DNA of 64,000 nucleotides from JAMLHH01 sp035515235 (GCA_035515235.1 DATJBS010000076.1:1-64000), one strand, 5' to 3'; positions 9,113-17,590 are shown, numbered from the stretch's first letter. Notes: generated from the letters alone by a model not told the origin. Numbers and translations: made by a program.

Positions 9113-9712
9113 ATGAATATTTATATTGCCAATATTCCCTTTAAGGCAAACGAAGACGATGTTAGGGGTATTTTTGAAAGCTATGGCCAAGTAGCTTCAG
9201 TAAGAATCGTTTTAGACAAAGAAACACAGAAAAGTCGTGGATTTGGATTTGTCATTATGGACAACGATAAAGAAGCAAGTGTCGCTATTGATCAGTTGAA
9301 TGGATTTGAAATGATGGGCAAAGTATTGGCTGTCAGCGAAGCAAAACCTAAAGAATCTAGACCAGAGCAAGGAAGAAGAAGTTTTTCCGGTGATAGACCT
9401 CAAGGTGATCGACCATTCAGACCACAAGGAGATCGACCACAAACCGATCGTCCACGTTTTGGTGCAGGTGCAACAGATAGACCTTATACACCTAGAACTA
9501 ATGCTTCTGATTACAATCCAGCGCCTCCAACATTCTTAGGAGAAAATGCTAAACCTGCGATTAAATCTTCTAAGGACAAAGAATTCAAAAAAGACAAACC
9601 TGATCGTGCAGGTGATGCTGATAAGAAATTCAAGAAAGAAGCTAAGAGCAAAAAATATAACAGATTTACAGATGATGAAGAAGAGACTGAATGGAAATTC
9701 GGTAAATACTAA
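9113..9712 (+). CDS. RNA recognition motif (RRM) protein with a basic, repeat-rich tail
   Basis: Residues 1-80 form a complete RRM: RNP2 is IYIANI at 3-8 and RNP1 is RGFGFVIM near 42-49, with the expected aromatic residues, so single-stranded RNA binding is very likely. The tail to residue 199 is low-complexity: GDRPQGDRPFRPQGDRPQTDRP-type repeats, then a lysine-rich stretch and an acidic patch DDEEETEW. Bacteroidota commonly encode such RRM proteins, which take part in post-transcriptional regulation of large gene sets. The tail looks disordered and may bind RNA or drive assembly. It is single-gene, with a strong terminator 22 bases after the stop. Confidence 0.92.
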   Translation: MNIYIANIPFKANEDDVRGIFESYGQVASVRIVLDKETQKSRGFGFVIMDNDKEASVAIDQLNGFEMMGKVLAVSEAKPKESRPEQGRRSFSGDRPQGDRPFRPQGDRPQTDRPRFGAGATDRPYTPRTNASDYNPAPPTFLGENAKPAIKSSKDKEFKKDKPDRAGDADKKFKKEAKSKKYNRFTDDEEETEWKFGKY

Positions 9713-9734
9713 AATCACTATCATAAAATAATAG

Positions 9735-9767
9735 AAACGGGCAATTGAAAAATTGCCCGTTTTTTTT
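9735..9767 (+). terminator. Strong Rho-independent terminator after the RRM gene
   Basis: AAACGGGCAATT pairs with AATTGCCCGTTT over a 4-base loop and is followed by eight T. The A-run on the left side may let it serve the convergent ywbE operon as well. Confidence 0.92.
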
Positions 9768-9783
9768 GATTTAAACTTAATTT

Positions 9784-9975
9784 TTAAAGTATATTTTTTA
9801 CTCTGCCGACTTGACCGTCTTCTAATCGCACTTTAATGCCATGCGGATGTTGTGGAGATTTAGTAAGAATATTTTTTACAATTCCTTCTGTCAGTTCGCC
9901 TGTGCGCTGATCTTCCTTCAATACGATTTCTACTGTATCGCCAATAGAAATGTGTGATCTTTGAGTTCCACTCAT
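9784..9975 (-). CDS. ywbE: YwbE family protein (DUF2196)
   Basis: The 63-residue protein matches the small YwbE family almost along its full length: GDTVEIVLKEDQRTGELTEG, then HPHGIKVRLEDGQVGRV. The family is of unknown function; its predicted all-beta fold resembles small nucleic-acid-binding barrels. Its ATG overlaps the stop of the upstream S4-domain gene as ATGA (9972-9975), so the two are translationally coupled. This suggests that both act on RNA. Confidence 0.9.
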   Translation of the reverse strand: MSGTQRSHISIGDTVEIVLKEDQRTGELTEGIVKNILTKSPQHPHGIKVRLEDGQVGRVKNIL

Positions 9976-10193
9976 GCCTCTACTATTATTTGTTGTCCAT
10001 CAAATTCAGCGTGATCTCCGGCGCGCATTTTTTTACGTTTTTGATATTCTACTTCGCCATTGACTTTTACTAAGCCGTCTTCAATTATAGCATGCGCTTC
10101 TCCTCCGGAATTTACTAATTGCATGAATTTTAAAAGTTTATCGAGTGCAATAAATTCGCTGTCATTGTTTAATGTGAAAGTATGCTTAGTCAT
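9972..10193 (-). CDS. S4-domain RNA-binding protein (YbcJ-like)
   Basis: A 73-residue protein made of one S4 RNA-binding domain: IALDKLLKFMQLVNSGGEA followed by GLVKVNGEVEYQKRKKMRAGD, the helix-turn and basic strand that contact RNA. E. coli YbcJ is the nearest characterised relative and is itself poorly understood. The frame extends seven codons further upstream to 10214, but MTKHTFTL at 10193 fits family length better. It is the first gene of a two-gene unit with ywbE, by ATGA overlap. Confidence 0.88.
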   Translation of the reverse strand: MTKHTFTLNNDSEFIALDKLLKFMQLVNSGGEAHAIIEDGLVKVNGEVEYQKRKKMRAGDHAEFDGQQIIVEA

Positions 10194-10291
10194 TATATTT
10201 AATTTGAAGTGCAAATATAAGTTTTATAAAAGTAAAGGTTAATGAGAATTTTACAACAGATTCCTCCTTGGTCGGAATGAAAGAATGAAAC

Positions 10292-12139
10292 TTAAATACT
10301 CTCCACAAATTCTTCAAAAACTTTTTTGTGTAATTCTAGATTCATATTTGGAGAAAGTGACACTCGAACAATATAATCTTTATCGCTTTCTTTCGTCGTT
10401 CCTTGAGTGGAGGTCGCTGGTATCGTCCAATAGCATCCTTTTAATTGACCATAGCTGACACAAAACTTACTTTCATCTGGAATTTTATTAATCATCAAAT
10501 TGATCAATTTTAGATTTAATGCTCTTTTGTAATCTTCTCTTTCTTCGTGAGTATCGCCTTTTGTAGGAAGATCTAAAGAGAAAACTGACGGAGTAAATCC
10601 ATGTTCAGCTAATTCTTCTGAAACAAAATTGATTTTTGCAGTCGGCAAAGTATCTTGAATAAAGTTAACAAACTCGCGCGTATTTTGATAAGCATCTTGA
10701 ATTCTTTGATTCATAGAAGGCAGTTGTTGAGCAAGAATTTCAATTTGTAGAGGCGTAGCCACATTGTCACAAAGGAATAAATGTTGTTCCACTTTCTCCA
10801 TTAAAGATTTTGTGAGTTCATTTCCTACACAATATCCAGCAGTACAAAGTCCACCACTTGGAAATTTAGAACCACTGACATAAGAAATGGTTTTTACTGT
10901 AGAAAGAATATCTCCTTCACCTAAAAAGTGGACATTCGGACAAAAGGTTTGGTCTAAAATAAAAACGGGAACGATGGCATTTTCTCCATTTTTAGTTTGA
11001 CGTTCTTTACTCAAAACAGCTTTTAAATCTTGGAGATTTGGAACTTCTACTCTTGGGTTAGTCGGTATTTCTGCAATGATATAAGGAACAGCATTCTCTT
11101 GAGCAATTTGATTTAAAATGGTGTCAATACTTTGAACCATATCGTTATCTCCGTCTACTGGCAAGTCTACCACTTCTACATTTTCGATACAAGCAGCCAC
11201 TCGTCTAGCTTGGTCATTTGTACCTCCGTAACAGTTAGGTGGTACAATAAATTTGATAAATTTTCCTGAGTGATTTTCTAAAGCGTCGTGAACAGCTCCC
11301 ATCATAATCGCATACTGAATAGATAACCCACTAGAACCTATGAGCACCTTAGTATTAGTATTCGTAATGTCTGCAACTGAATCTATAACGAGTTTTTTAT
11401 TAGAATCAACTTTATTATCATCTTTTAAATTATCAGAATTTGAAGGATTGATGATAGATTTTAATGCCGTCAAACAATCATAAGGCGTCATGGCAATAGA
11501 TTCTCTTCTTCTGACATGCTGAATTTCTGAAATGTAATTTTCATTTTGTTCTCCGTTCACAATTACAACACTTCCTAATGGAGAAAGAGTAATATGAAAG
11601 TCAATATTTGAGGCTAGATCAATTTGGGAAAATTCATCTTTTTGTGAAATGAGAATAGTACTACCTTTAAATTTAGCAACATCTTTTACTTGTTCAATCT
11701 GCTTTAATTCAAACTGATAACCATAAACTTGTCTCAAAACCTCAGCATTAAAAGACTCTGGTAAATCATGAGTATATAGTATCTGAGTTGCTTTTTGATT
11801 GAGTAAGTTTTTTCTTAGAATAGCTAGAATAGGCATCATTTTAGAAGAAAAACTGATGACATGACTTGGACTAATCTGATTTAATTTTGCAATTGTCCAT
11901 TCTAGTACACACGACAAGGGATGACCTAATCGAATATAATCGTATGCCGTAGGTAAATTACTGAGCGCATCAGAATCGGTATTATTATCAATAAATAGTT
12001 GTTCAAATAGTTCTAAAAATTGAGTTTTTGCCAACTCTTCCTCATAAATATCTAATCGATGTGTAGTGAGTTTCAGCCAATCAGAAGGCATATTTTCTAG
12101 TACATCTTTAATATAATGGAGTATTTTATTGTCTTGCAT
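10292..12139 (-). CDS. Long PLP-dependent enzyme of the Cys/Met metabolism family
   Basis: The 615-residue product has, in its C-terminal half, a fold-type I PLP domain related to cystathionine gamma-synthase/beta-lyase: GSSGLSIQYAI near 270, IIAEIPTNPRVEVPNL near 340, IPVFILDQTF-like strand near 400 and the PLP lysine K425 in SGSKFPSGG. The first 250 residues are an extra region not present in the usual 380-400 residue enzymes. They include a partial repeat of the fold (SPSHVISFSSKMMPIL and ILISQKDEF) without a lysine motif. Substrate is not predictable; sulfur amino-acid metabolism is the family-level guess. It is monocistronic with ATG at 12139. Confidence 0.75.
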   Translation of the reverse strand: MQDNKILHYIKDVLENMPSDWLKLTTHRLDIYEEELAKTQFLELFEQLFIDNNTDSDALSNLPTAYDYIRLGHPLSCVLEWTIAKLNQISPSHVISFSSKMMPILAILRKNLLNQKATQILYTHDLPESFNAEVLRQVYGYQFELKQIEQVKDVAKFKGSTILISQKDEFSQIDLASNIDFHITLSPLGSVVIVNGEQNENYISEIQHVRRRESIAMTPYDCLTALKSIINPSNSDNLKDDNKVDSNKKLVIDSVADITNTNTKVLIGSSGLSIQYAIMMGAVHDALENHSGKFIKFIVPPNCYGGTNDQARRVAACIENVEVVDLPVDGDNDMVQSIDTILNQIAQENAVPYIIAEIPTNPRVEVPNLQDLKAVLSKERQTKNGENAIVPVFILDQTFCPNVHFLGEGDILSTVKTISYVSGSKFPSGGLCTAGYCVGNELTKSLMEKVEQHLFLCDNVATPLQIEILAQQLPSMNQRIQDAYQNTREFVNFIQDTLPTAKINFVSEELAEHGFTPSVFSLDLPTKGDTHEEREDYKRALNLKLINLMINKIPDESKFCVSYGQLKGCYWTIPATSTQGTTKESDKDYIVRVSLSPNMNLELHKKVFEEFVESI

Positions 12140-12303
12140 GATTTGTTCTTTAGATAGCCTTTATTATACGTGATTTAGAGTTGTTTTAAAAGTATAATAA
12201 GATATTTTTGTGTCAATATCTAACCATTTAGATGAGTGATTTGTTTTGCTCATTGCTATTATACCTTAGTTGCATGCTTCATAAAATCGTTTGCGAGAAT
12301 ATA

Positions 12304-12930
12304 TTAGTCTTCGGTAGATTTGATGGGTAAAAGTTGAGGTAGGTGAATATGAAATCTTACAGCTATCAGTCGTGCAAAAATTACTGTTAATGCAGCAATA
12401 ATTTCAGTGACACTTATTGGAAGATTCAAATAGGTGCAAATAAAATACACTCCGCCGCCAATTACACAGGCTAATGCATAAATATCTCTTCTGAAAATTA
12501 ATGGCACTTCATTCAGTAAAACGTCTCTAATTATTCCTCCCACTGAACCTGTAATCATTCCCATGACGATACAAACCCAAAATGGTAATCCTGCATCGAT
12601 ACTTTTGGTAATTCCAAGTATGGTAAACAACCCTAGTCCTATGCTGTCAAATAAAAACAAAGTACTTCCCCAATTCAGTAGTTTGCTTTTTGATAATATT
12701 ACTGCAAATAGAGCTATTCCTGTTGTTATGAAATATTTAGAATCTAACATCCAAAAAGGAGTGACGCCCAAAAACAAATCTCTTATCGTTCCTCCACCCA
12801 CTGCTGTTACCAAACCTATCGTATACGCTCCGAACCAATCGATTTGTTTTCCAGAAGCTAATCTAATTCCACTAATTGCAAACGCAAAAGTGCCTACAAG
12901 GTCTAAAATAATGGTGATGTTGAAAGGCAA
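12304..12930 (-). CDS. TRIC-type cation channel family protein (UPF0126, YadS-like)
   Basis: A 208-residue membrane protein with seven hydrophobic segments arranged as two repeats. Each repeat carries the glycine-arginine-aspartate signature of the family: AVGGGTIRDLFLG near residue 43 and GSVGGIIRDVLLNEVP near 128. Prokaryotic homologues form trimeric potassium/cation channels; the physiological role in bacteria is unclear. The only usable start is TTG at 12930, because the frame is closed by a stop ten codons upstream with no ATG between. N-terminal FAFAISGIRLASGK matches family members, so the start is about right. Confidence 0.9.
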   Translation of the reverse strand: MPFNITIILDLVGTFAFAISGIRLASGKQIDWFGAYTIGLVTAVGGGTIRDLFLGVTPFWMLDSKYFITTGIALFAVILSKSKLLNWGSTLFLFDSIGLGLFTILGITKSIDAGLPFWVCIVMGMITGSVGGIIRDVLLNEVPLIFRRDIYALACVIGGGVYFICTYLNLPISVTEIIAALTVIFARLIAVRFHIHLPQLLPIKSTED

Positions 12931-13195
12931 AATTGGTTGGGTTATGTGTTAGATATTTGTAATAGTATAAAACTAAGAGAATTGTCTAGTTTTTTGAGAA
13001 TTCATTGATCATGAAATTATTACTACTGAAGTCTTACTTTGGGAAAAAGCTTAAGGAATTAGAGAGTTTTAGCTACAATGCTTTGAGTCATTCTAGACAT
13101 TGTATTGTGAAAGTTTTTTTGCATTAATAGAATAAGTTTTATCCCCTAACTCACTTCGCATATATCAAACGCTTTTTATAATCATTTTCGGATTA
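12931..13195. other. Intergenic region upstream of the TRIC-type channel gene
   Basis: No gene was recognised on either strand. The region is AT-rich with many stops. It should contain the promoter for the minus-strand channel gene, but no clear TAnnTTTG box was found. Confidence 0.3.
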
Positions 13196-13384
13196 TTAAT
13201 AGTTGATTTTTGCTTGTTCTTCTGAAATGATTTTTCTTAACTCATCTTCGTGCGGTAAGTTAATCACAATACTTATCTTAAAAGCACTAAAAGCACATTC
13301 AAAATTCAGCTGGCATCTTTCAAACCTTGTTGCATTTATTCGATTAAATCTTTTTGTCAAAATCAATCTCCAAAAATGGCTCGA
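13196..13384 (-). pseudogene. Remnant of a DDE transposase C-terminus (IS1182-like)
   Basis: On the minus strand a 62-codon stretch without a start contains RFNRINATRFERCQLNFECA and then FSAFKIS. This aligns by eye with the C-terminal 'R-G-L-E-K-V-x-L-E-F-x-L-x-x-x-A-x-N' region of IS1182-type transposases. The frame is closed upstream by a TGA at 13385-13387 and no catalytic DDE part is seen. It is bounded by higher-GC, repeat-like DNA. This is a decayed insertion remnant at best; the assignment is tentative. Confidence 0.35.
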
Positions 13385-13444
13385 TCAACCCTTCTCGGAG
13401 CACATAGAGCCGCCTCCTATATCACTACAAGGGGTTCTTTTTTA

Positions 13445-13709
13445 AAAATCTGTATTTATCAGTCTAATAACTAATGGAATCAGACTGAATTTTTGTTTCT
13501 TAATTTATTTAGGACAGGATTGATTTCCCATTTATAAATTGCCTCGTAGAGACAAAACTTTTTTTCAAGTGGAAATTGATTATTTAGTTGTGTACCTACG
13601 GCACACGATATTTTATTCCTTAGTTTGTTACAAAGCTTATTCACTTACGGTGCATCTCAGTAAAGCATCAGAAATGGACTTTAACTTTTACATTATAACA
13701 CCAATGTAA
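13445..13709. repeat. Repeat-like noncoding DNA beside the transposase remnant
   Basis: No gene is present. The segment holds motifs such as TTGCCTCGTAGAGACAAAAC, GTACCTACGGCACACG and TTACGGTGCATCTCAG, which read like fragments of interspersed noncoding repeats of the kind common in environmental Bacteroidota. They are single copies here, so the repeat status is an inference from style and composition. Confidence 0.3.
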
Positions 13710-14024
13710 TTATCTTTTACTTTGTAAGATTTTCAATAGCTTTTCAGAATCTTGACGATTGTCCCAAAATGCAGAAATTATAATATGATTATCTGTAATC
13801 TTATAGTAAATACTAAAATTACCTAAAGGAGCTACTCTTATGTCATTAAAATCAGTCAATTAATATATTAAAGGTCTTTTAGAAATTTGTGTGGTTTTTT
13901 CTAAAACTAATCGAACGAGTTTTTTAGAATAAGATGTTGATCTGTTTTTATTTACCCAATATTCTAAAATTCCTACAAATTGTAAGTCGGCAATTTTGGT
14001 CCATACTATAATGCGTTGAGCCAT
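13710..14024 (-). pseudogene. RelE/ParE-type toxin interrupted by an in-frame TAA
   Basis: Reading from the ATG at 14024, a 105-codon frame encodes a complete ParE/RelE-like toxin: MAQRIIVWTKIADLQ at the N-terminus, a helix FVGILEYWVNKN, then DIRVAPLGNFSIYYKI and the typical end IISAFWDNRQDSEKLLKIL. Codon 55 (13860-13862) is TAA, between ISKRPLIY and LTDFNDIRVAPLGN. Length, motif order and frame are otherwise intact, so a single nonsense change has inactivated the toxin, barring read-through or a sequencing error. It overlaps the antitoxin gene by 19 bases, the usual coupled layout. Confidence 0.8.
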
Positions 14025-14248
14025 TCAAGATTTCTTTTGTTCATTGCATCTTGAGAAATAAGTTTACCATCTTTGATGTCCTGTTCACTCATTTCTAACA
14101 TTGCTTTTTGTTCATTGCTTAATTCAACTTTGTCGGAATCGAAGGTGCTAGAAGAAATCAGTTGGTCAAGTGCGTTTAAAAGATCTTTGTTTTTTATGGA
14201 ATGAATCTTATCAATTAATCCATTTTTTATGCTATCAATTGTTTCCAT
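14006..14248 (-). CDS. Antitoxin-like protein, partner of the broken toxin
   Basis: An 80-residue acidic, helical protein directly upstream of, and overlapping, the toxin frame. Its second half (LSNEQKAMLEMSEQDIKDGK then LEWL) has the pattern seen in Bacteroidota antitoxins that pair with ParE-like toxins: an acidic helix, a 'DI-x-x-G' turn and a terminal tryptophan. No DNA-binding domain is recognisable. The position decides the call. It remains fully open although its toxin carries a stop codon. Confidence 0.7.
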   Translation of the reverse strand: METIDSIKNGLIDKIHSIKNKDLLNALDQLISSSTFDSDKVELSNEQKAMLEMSEQDIKDGKLISQDAMNKRNLEWLNAL

Positions 14249-14449
14249 ATACTGTTCATTATAATTTAAATATCGTTATTATTTCCGAGAGTTACTATGT
14301 ATCTATTAATGAAAATACTTAAATGTATGTTTTACAAACTTTTAATTTCTTGTTGTACATTACTTCAAGAGTAATACAAAACCATTGAAATCTTTTATTC
14401 CAGATTAACTTGTTAAATTTATATCCAACCTTTTAAAAGATTAAATAAC

Positions 14450-14851
14450 ATGAGCAAAACTCTCCCAATAGCTTTACAACAATGGCATCAATTTGTAGAA
14501 ACTAAAAAACCAAAAATATTGAATGATTTATTAGCAGAAGAAGCTGTTTTTCATTCTCCAGTAGTTTTTACTCCACAAAAAGGAAAACCTATCACTTTCA
14601 TGTATCTGATGGCAGCGATAGGTTTGCTGAACTCTTCTGAGCAATTTCAATACAACAGAACAGTGGTAGATGGAAACACATTTGTTTTAGAATTTACTAC
14701 CGAATTAGATGGCATTACTATTAATGGAATAGATTTTATAACTGTAAATGACGACCAAAAAATCATCGACTTCAAAGTGATGGTGCGTCCATTGAAAGGC
14801 ATGAATAAACTCCACGAAAAAATGGCGGAAGCTTTGAGTAGGATGAAATAG
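14450..14851 (+). CDS. SnoaL-like / NTF2-fold protein
   Basis: The 133-residue protein has the cone-shaped NTF2-like fold pattern: an N-terminal helix ALQQWHQFVETKKPKILNDLLAEEAVFHSPVVF, then alternating strands ending in IDFKVMVRPLKGMNKLHEKM. Such proteins include polyketide cyclases, isomerases and ligand-binding proteins. Many bacterial relatives have no known function, and no specific catalytic Asp-His set can be named here. It stands alone on the plus strand and converges with the SDR gene 11 bases downstream. Confidence 0.75.
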   Translation: MSKTLPIALQQWHQFVETKKPKILNDLLAEEAVFHSPVVFTPQKGKPITFMYLMAAIGLLNSSEQFQYNRTVVDGNTFVLEFTTELDGITINGIDFITVNDDQKIIDFKVMVRPLKGMNKLHEKMAEALSRMK

Positions 14852-14862
14852 TTTCTAGTTGA

Positions 14863-15579
14863 TTAAGGATTAGTGGACCATAAAGCAGCACTTTTTAGCA
14901 TCGCTCTTCTTGGTAGTTTTAATCCAGCAACGACGAGTTCGGCAAAGTCCTCCGCTTGTAAAACTCTATCTTGAGAATGATCATCAGCAATCCCTAATTC
15001 GATCGCCATATCAGTTGCAATCGTACTTGGAGTCAAAGTGCAAACTCGGATATTATTCTTGCGAACTTCCTTCATCAAGGATTCGGATAATCCAATCACT
15101 GCAAATTTAGATGCTGAATAGGCAGAAGTATTGGCATTGCCGTTGATTCCTGCAGTAGAGGAAACATTGATAATATCCCCTTCATTTTTTTGGATCAAAT
15201 AGGGGAGCACTTCTTTGGTAACATAATACATGCCCATAACATTGGTCTGAATGATTTGAGTCCATTGTTGGACATCCATTTCGTTGAAAGATCCGAAAGC
15301 TGCAATACCAGCATTATTGACTAAAATATCTACACCGCCTAATCTTTCTACAATGCTTTTGATTTCAGATTTGACTTCTTCGTAATTGCCGACATCGAAT
15401 ACTGAATAAATCGCTTTAACACCAAGTGCTTCTAATTCTGCTACAGTTTCTTTTAAAACAGTTTCATTTCTACCAGTGATGGCGACGTCGATTCCTTCTT
15501 TTGCAAATGCTATGGCAGTTGCTTTTCCAAGACCTCTTCCGCCTCCAGTAATGATTGCTTTTTTATTTTTTAGATTCAT
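14863..15579 (-). CDS. Short-chain dehydrogenase/reductase (FabG-like)
   Basis: A classical SDR of 238 residues. The cofactor loop TGGGRGLG is at residues 11-18, NNAG at 88-91, catalytic Ser in NVSSTAG at 138-144, and Tyr154/Lys158 in AYSASK. R37 in TGRNET suggests NADP preference. It is closest in style to 3-oxoacyl-ACP reductases, but standalone SDRs in this subgroup reduce many carbonyl substrates, so the substrate is open. It starts 27 bases downstream of the HEPN gene's stop on the same strand, so the two may share a transcript. Confidence 0.88.
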   Translation of the reverse strand: MNLKNKKAIITGGGRGLGKATAIAFAKEGIDVAITGRNETVLKETVAELEALGVKAIYSVFDVGNYEEVKSEIKSIVERLGGVDILVNNAGIAAFGSFNEMDVQQWTQIIQTNVMGMYYVTKEVLPYLIQKNEGDIINVSSTAGINGNANTSAYSASKFAVIGLSESLMKEVRKNNIRVCTLTPSTIATDMAIELGIADDHSQDRVLQAEDFAELVVAGLKLPRRAMLKSAALWSTNP

Positions 15580-15606
15580 GGGTGTTGGTTTTGTGATGAA
15601 ATAAAT

Positions 15607-17139
15607 TTATGCAGGACTATTGTTTTTTGTGATCAATTCATGTCTTACACAAAAGACGAAGCTAAATATAGAAGCTCTAGTAAGTTGTAGTAAATGCTTA
15701 GTTTTATTTTCAAAATCATCAGATGAGGTCTTAATTGAAAATTGATTTTCATTAACATCATCATTTATATAATTTTTATTTGTTAAGGAGAATAAACCAT
15801 GTTCTAATTTATTTCTCCATTGCTTATAAAAGCCGAACTCACCATTCTTTTTATTTAAATCGCTTGCAATACTGTAAAGTGCTGTTAAGTGAATATTTTG
15901 GAATGAATTAATTTTAATCCACCTTTGGGCATTTTTACTTGTTTTCCAAAAACTTTCAAAATAAATCTTTTCTCCTTCTTTAATTTCAAGTTCAAGTAAA
16001 TAACAAATTCCTTCCGCTATTTTATCTAATATTCCAAAACATAGTCTAAAACTTGTTCTAAGTTTTTCATATTTGATTCCGTTAACAATTCCATTTAATA
16101 CATTTTCATAGTGAACATTGTCTTTTTGAGTTTGTTTAGTAAAATCAAAATAAAGATTTTTGGCTAATGAGAATTCTGATTTAATTCTATTATTGAGTAA
16201 TTCTAGTTGTATTATTCTTTTGTCATTTGTTTTATATCCAGGATATCCAATTGTTAAATCATCAGTTTTTGCACCATTACATTTACAATATAAACTGTGC
16301 TCAGATAGGTTCATAAAGTTTTCAAGATAGAATTTAATGTCCTCTGGGTGATTTTTAAATTCGATTTCATTTAATTCAAATTCATTTTCAAGCGTATCTA
16401 GATTGATGTCATTATCAATTAAAAGTTGACCAAATTCCTTCTTTCCCCATTCTACATTTTTATTGATTTCTTCTATAACAATTTTATTTTCACTAGCGAT
16501 GCTGTATAATTTGTATATTTCTGAATATAACCATAATGTTTTAGGACAATCTGTAGATTGAATCATGTAACGAAGTCCATCTGCTTTTGAAACAACTGCT
16601 TCAGGAAATTTAGGTTTATGGTTTAGAACTATGTCAAATAGTTGCAAAGCTTCAACTATTCTACCTGAATGATTCAAGTTGTTTCCAAGGTTTGTAAGAA
16701 TTTTAATTGCAAAGTCATCTAGATAATCAAGATTTATTTTCTTGAACACTTTTAAATAAGATTGTTTAGCATCGAATAATTCATCCCTGATGTTTTCAGG
16801 TTTAACGAAATAGTTATCTATATTTTGAGTTTTAATTTTATAAATAGCTTGAAAACCATTGCCTAAACAGTAATCTAGACTGTCTTCTGAAATTACTGAC
16901 TTTAAGATTTCTCTGTTTTCTTGAAAAATTGCAATTCCTTTATTTACTGCTAATATATTATTGGATTCGTCACCTAATGAAATATAAGAGCCTGCAATTT
17001 CTGCAAATAAAAATAAATTAGGGTTTTCTTTTTCAATGGAAATCTTTGTTTGAATACTTAATTCTTTCATTGCTTCATCATATTTATTATGATCAAGAAG
17101 AATATTTATTTTTTCTTTAAGCTTTAAAGCATTTTGCAC
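15607..17139 (-). CDS. TPR-like protein with a C-terminal HEPN domain (LA2681-like)
   Basis: A 510-residue protein not found in most genomes. Residues 1-260 are alpha-helical with tetratricopeptide-like pairs (for example ILTNLGNNLNHSGRIVEALQ near 150-170). Residues 330-505 form a helical domain ending in QWRNKLEHGLFSL: R442-x4-H447 fits the R-x4-6-H catalytic motif of HEPN ribonucleases. TPR-plus-HEPN architecture matches the LA2681-like HEPN family, of which members are predicted RNA-targeting or stress/defence proteins. No partner nucleotidyltransferase lies beside it, although an orphan antitoxin cassette and direct repeats are just upstream. Function is predicted only. Confidence 0.72.
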   Translation of the reverse strand: MQNALKLKEKINILLDHNKYDEAMKELSIQTKISIEKENPNLFLFAEIAGSYISLGDESNNILAVNKGIAIFQENREILKSVISEDSLDYCLGNGFQAIYKIKTQNIDNYFVKPENIRDELFDAKQSYLKVFKKINLDYLDDFAIKILTNLGNNLNHSGRIVEALQLFDIVLNHKPKFPEAVVSKADGLRYMIQSTDCPKTLWLYSEIYKLYSIASENKIVIEEINKNVEWGKKEFGQLLIDNDINLDTLENEFELNEIEFKNHPEDIKFYLENFMNLSEHSLYCKCNGAKTDDLTIGYPGYKTNDKRIIQLELLNNRIKSEFSLAKNLYFDFTKQTQKDNVHYENVLNGIVNGIKYEKLRTSFRLCFGILDKIAEGICYLLELEIKEGEKIYFESFWKTSKNAQRWIKINSFQNIHLTALYSIASDLNKKNGEFGFYKQWRNKLEHGLFSLTNKNYINDDVNENQFSIKTSSDDFENKTKHLLQLTRASIFSFVFCVRHELITKNNSPA

Positions 17140-17239
17140 TATAAATGGTTTCTTTTTAATAAAATAATGTACTCAATAATTTCCTTTTTTTTATAGTAAA
17201 TATACTAATTTTATTAATTCATTTTTTTAAACACTCCTC

Positions 17240-17302
17240 AAATAAAAAGAGGACAATTTTCATTGTCCTCCATGTAATTTATCGTTTGATGAATATCTAT
17301 TT
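17240..17302 (-). repeat. 63-bp direct repeat, copy A (duplicated permease end plus terminator)
   Basis: Copy A matches 17663-17725 (copy B) at 60 of 63 positions. On the minus strand both copies contain the last codons of the NatB-like permease (IFIKR and stop) followed by the terminator hairpin. Only copy B is joined to the gene, so copy A is the duplicate. The two flank an antitoxin-like gene. Confidence 0.9.
17249..17270 (-). terminator. Duplicated terminator hairpin (copy A)
   Basis: GAGGACAAT pairs with ATTGTCCTC over a 4-base loop, followed on the minus strand by TTTTTATTT. It would terminate the antitoxin cassette transcript before the HEPN gene. Confidence 0.8.
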
Positions 17303-17383
17303 TATTTTTGTACTCTTTTAATTATAGCGATAAATAAAAGAACAGTTTCTCTTTATTATTTCAATTACTTGTTTTTTAGAAAA

Positions 17384-17590
17384 TTATTTACTCATCATCC
17401 ATTGCTTCCCATCTTTAGAAAAATCATCATAAGATTCTAAGTTGCCTTGTCTTATATCGTCTTCCGAGGCATCAGCACGTGCATTCAATTCGATTTCAGT
17501 AAGAATAGCTTCCAGTTTTTGAATGGAGTTTTCTTTTTTGAGTTTCATAAAACGCTCTATAAAACTTAGCTTTTTTGCTTCTATATTCAT
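17384..17590 (-). CDS. Orphan antitoxin-like protein
   Basis: A 68-residue acidic helical protein: LSFIERFMKLKKENSIQKLE, then ASEDDIRQGNLESYDDFSKD and a terminal QWMMSK. This is the pattern of short Bacteroidota antitoxins that precede ParE-like toxins ('E-x-D-I-x-x-G ... F ... W'). No toxin frame follows: only about 80 bases separate its stop from repeat copy A, and none encodes a RelE/ParE motif. It lies between two 63-bp direct repeats that include the 3' end of the neighbouring permease gene, so the cassette appears to have been inserted there. Confidence 0.6.
   Translation of the reverse strand: MNIEAKKLSFIERFMKLKKENSIQKLEAILTEIELNARADASEDDIRQGNLESYDDFSKDGKQWMMSK

Noticed and set aside
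13203..13445. 80-codon plus-strand open frame
   Set aside because: It is antisense to the transposase remnant, has no recognisable protein character and uses a biased residue mix; treated as a shadow.
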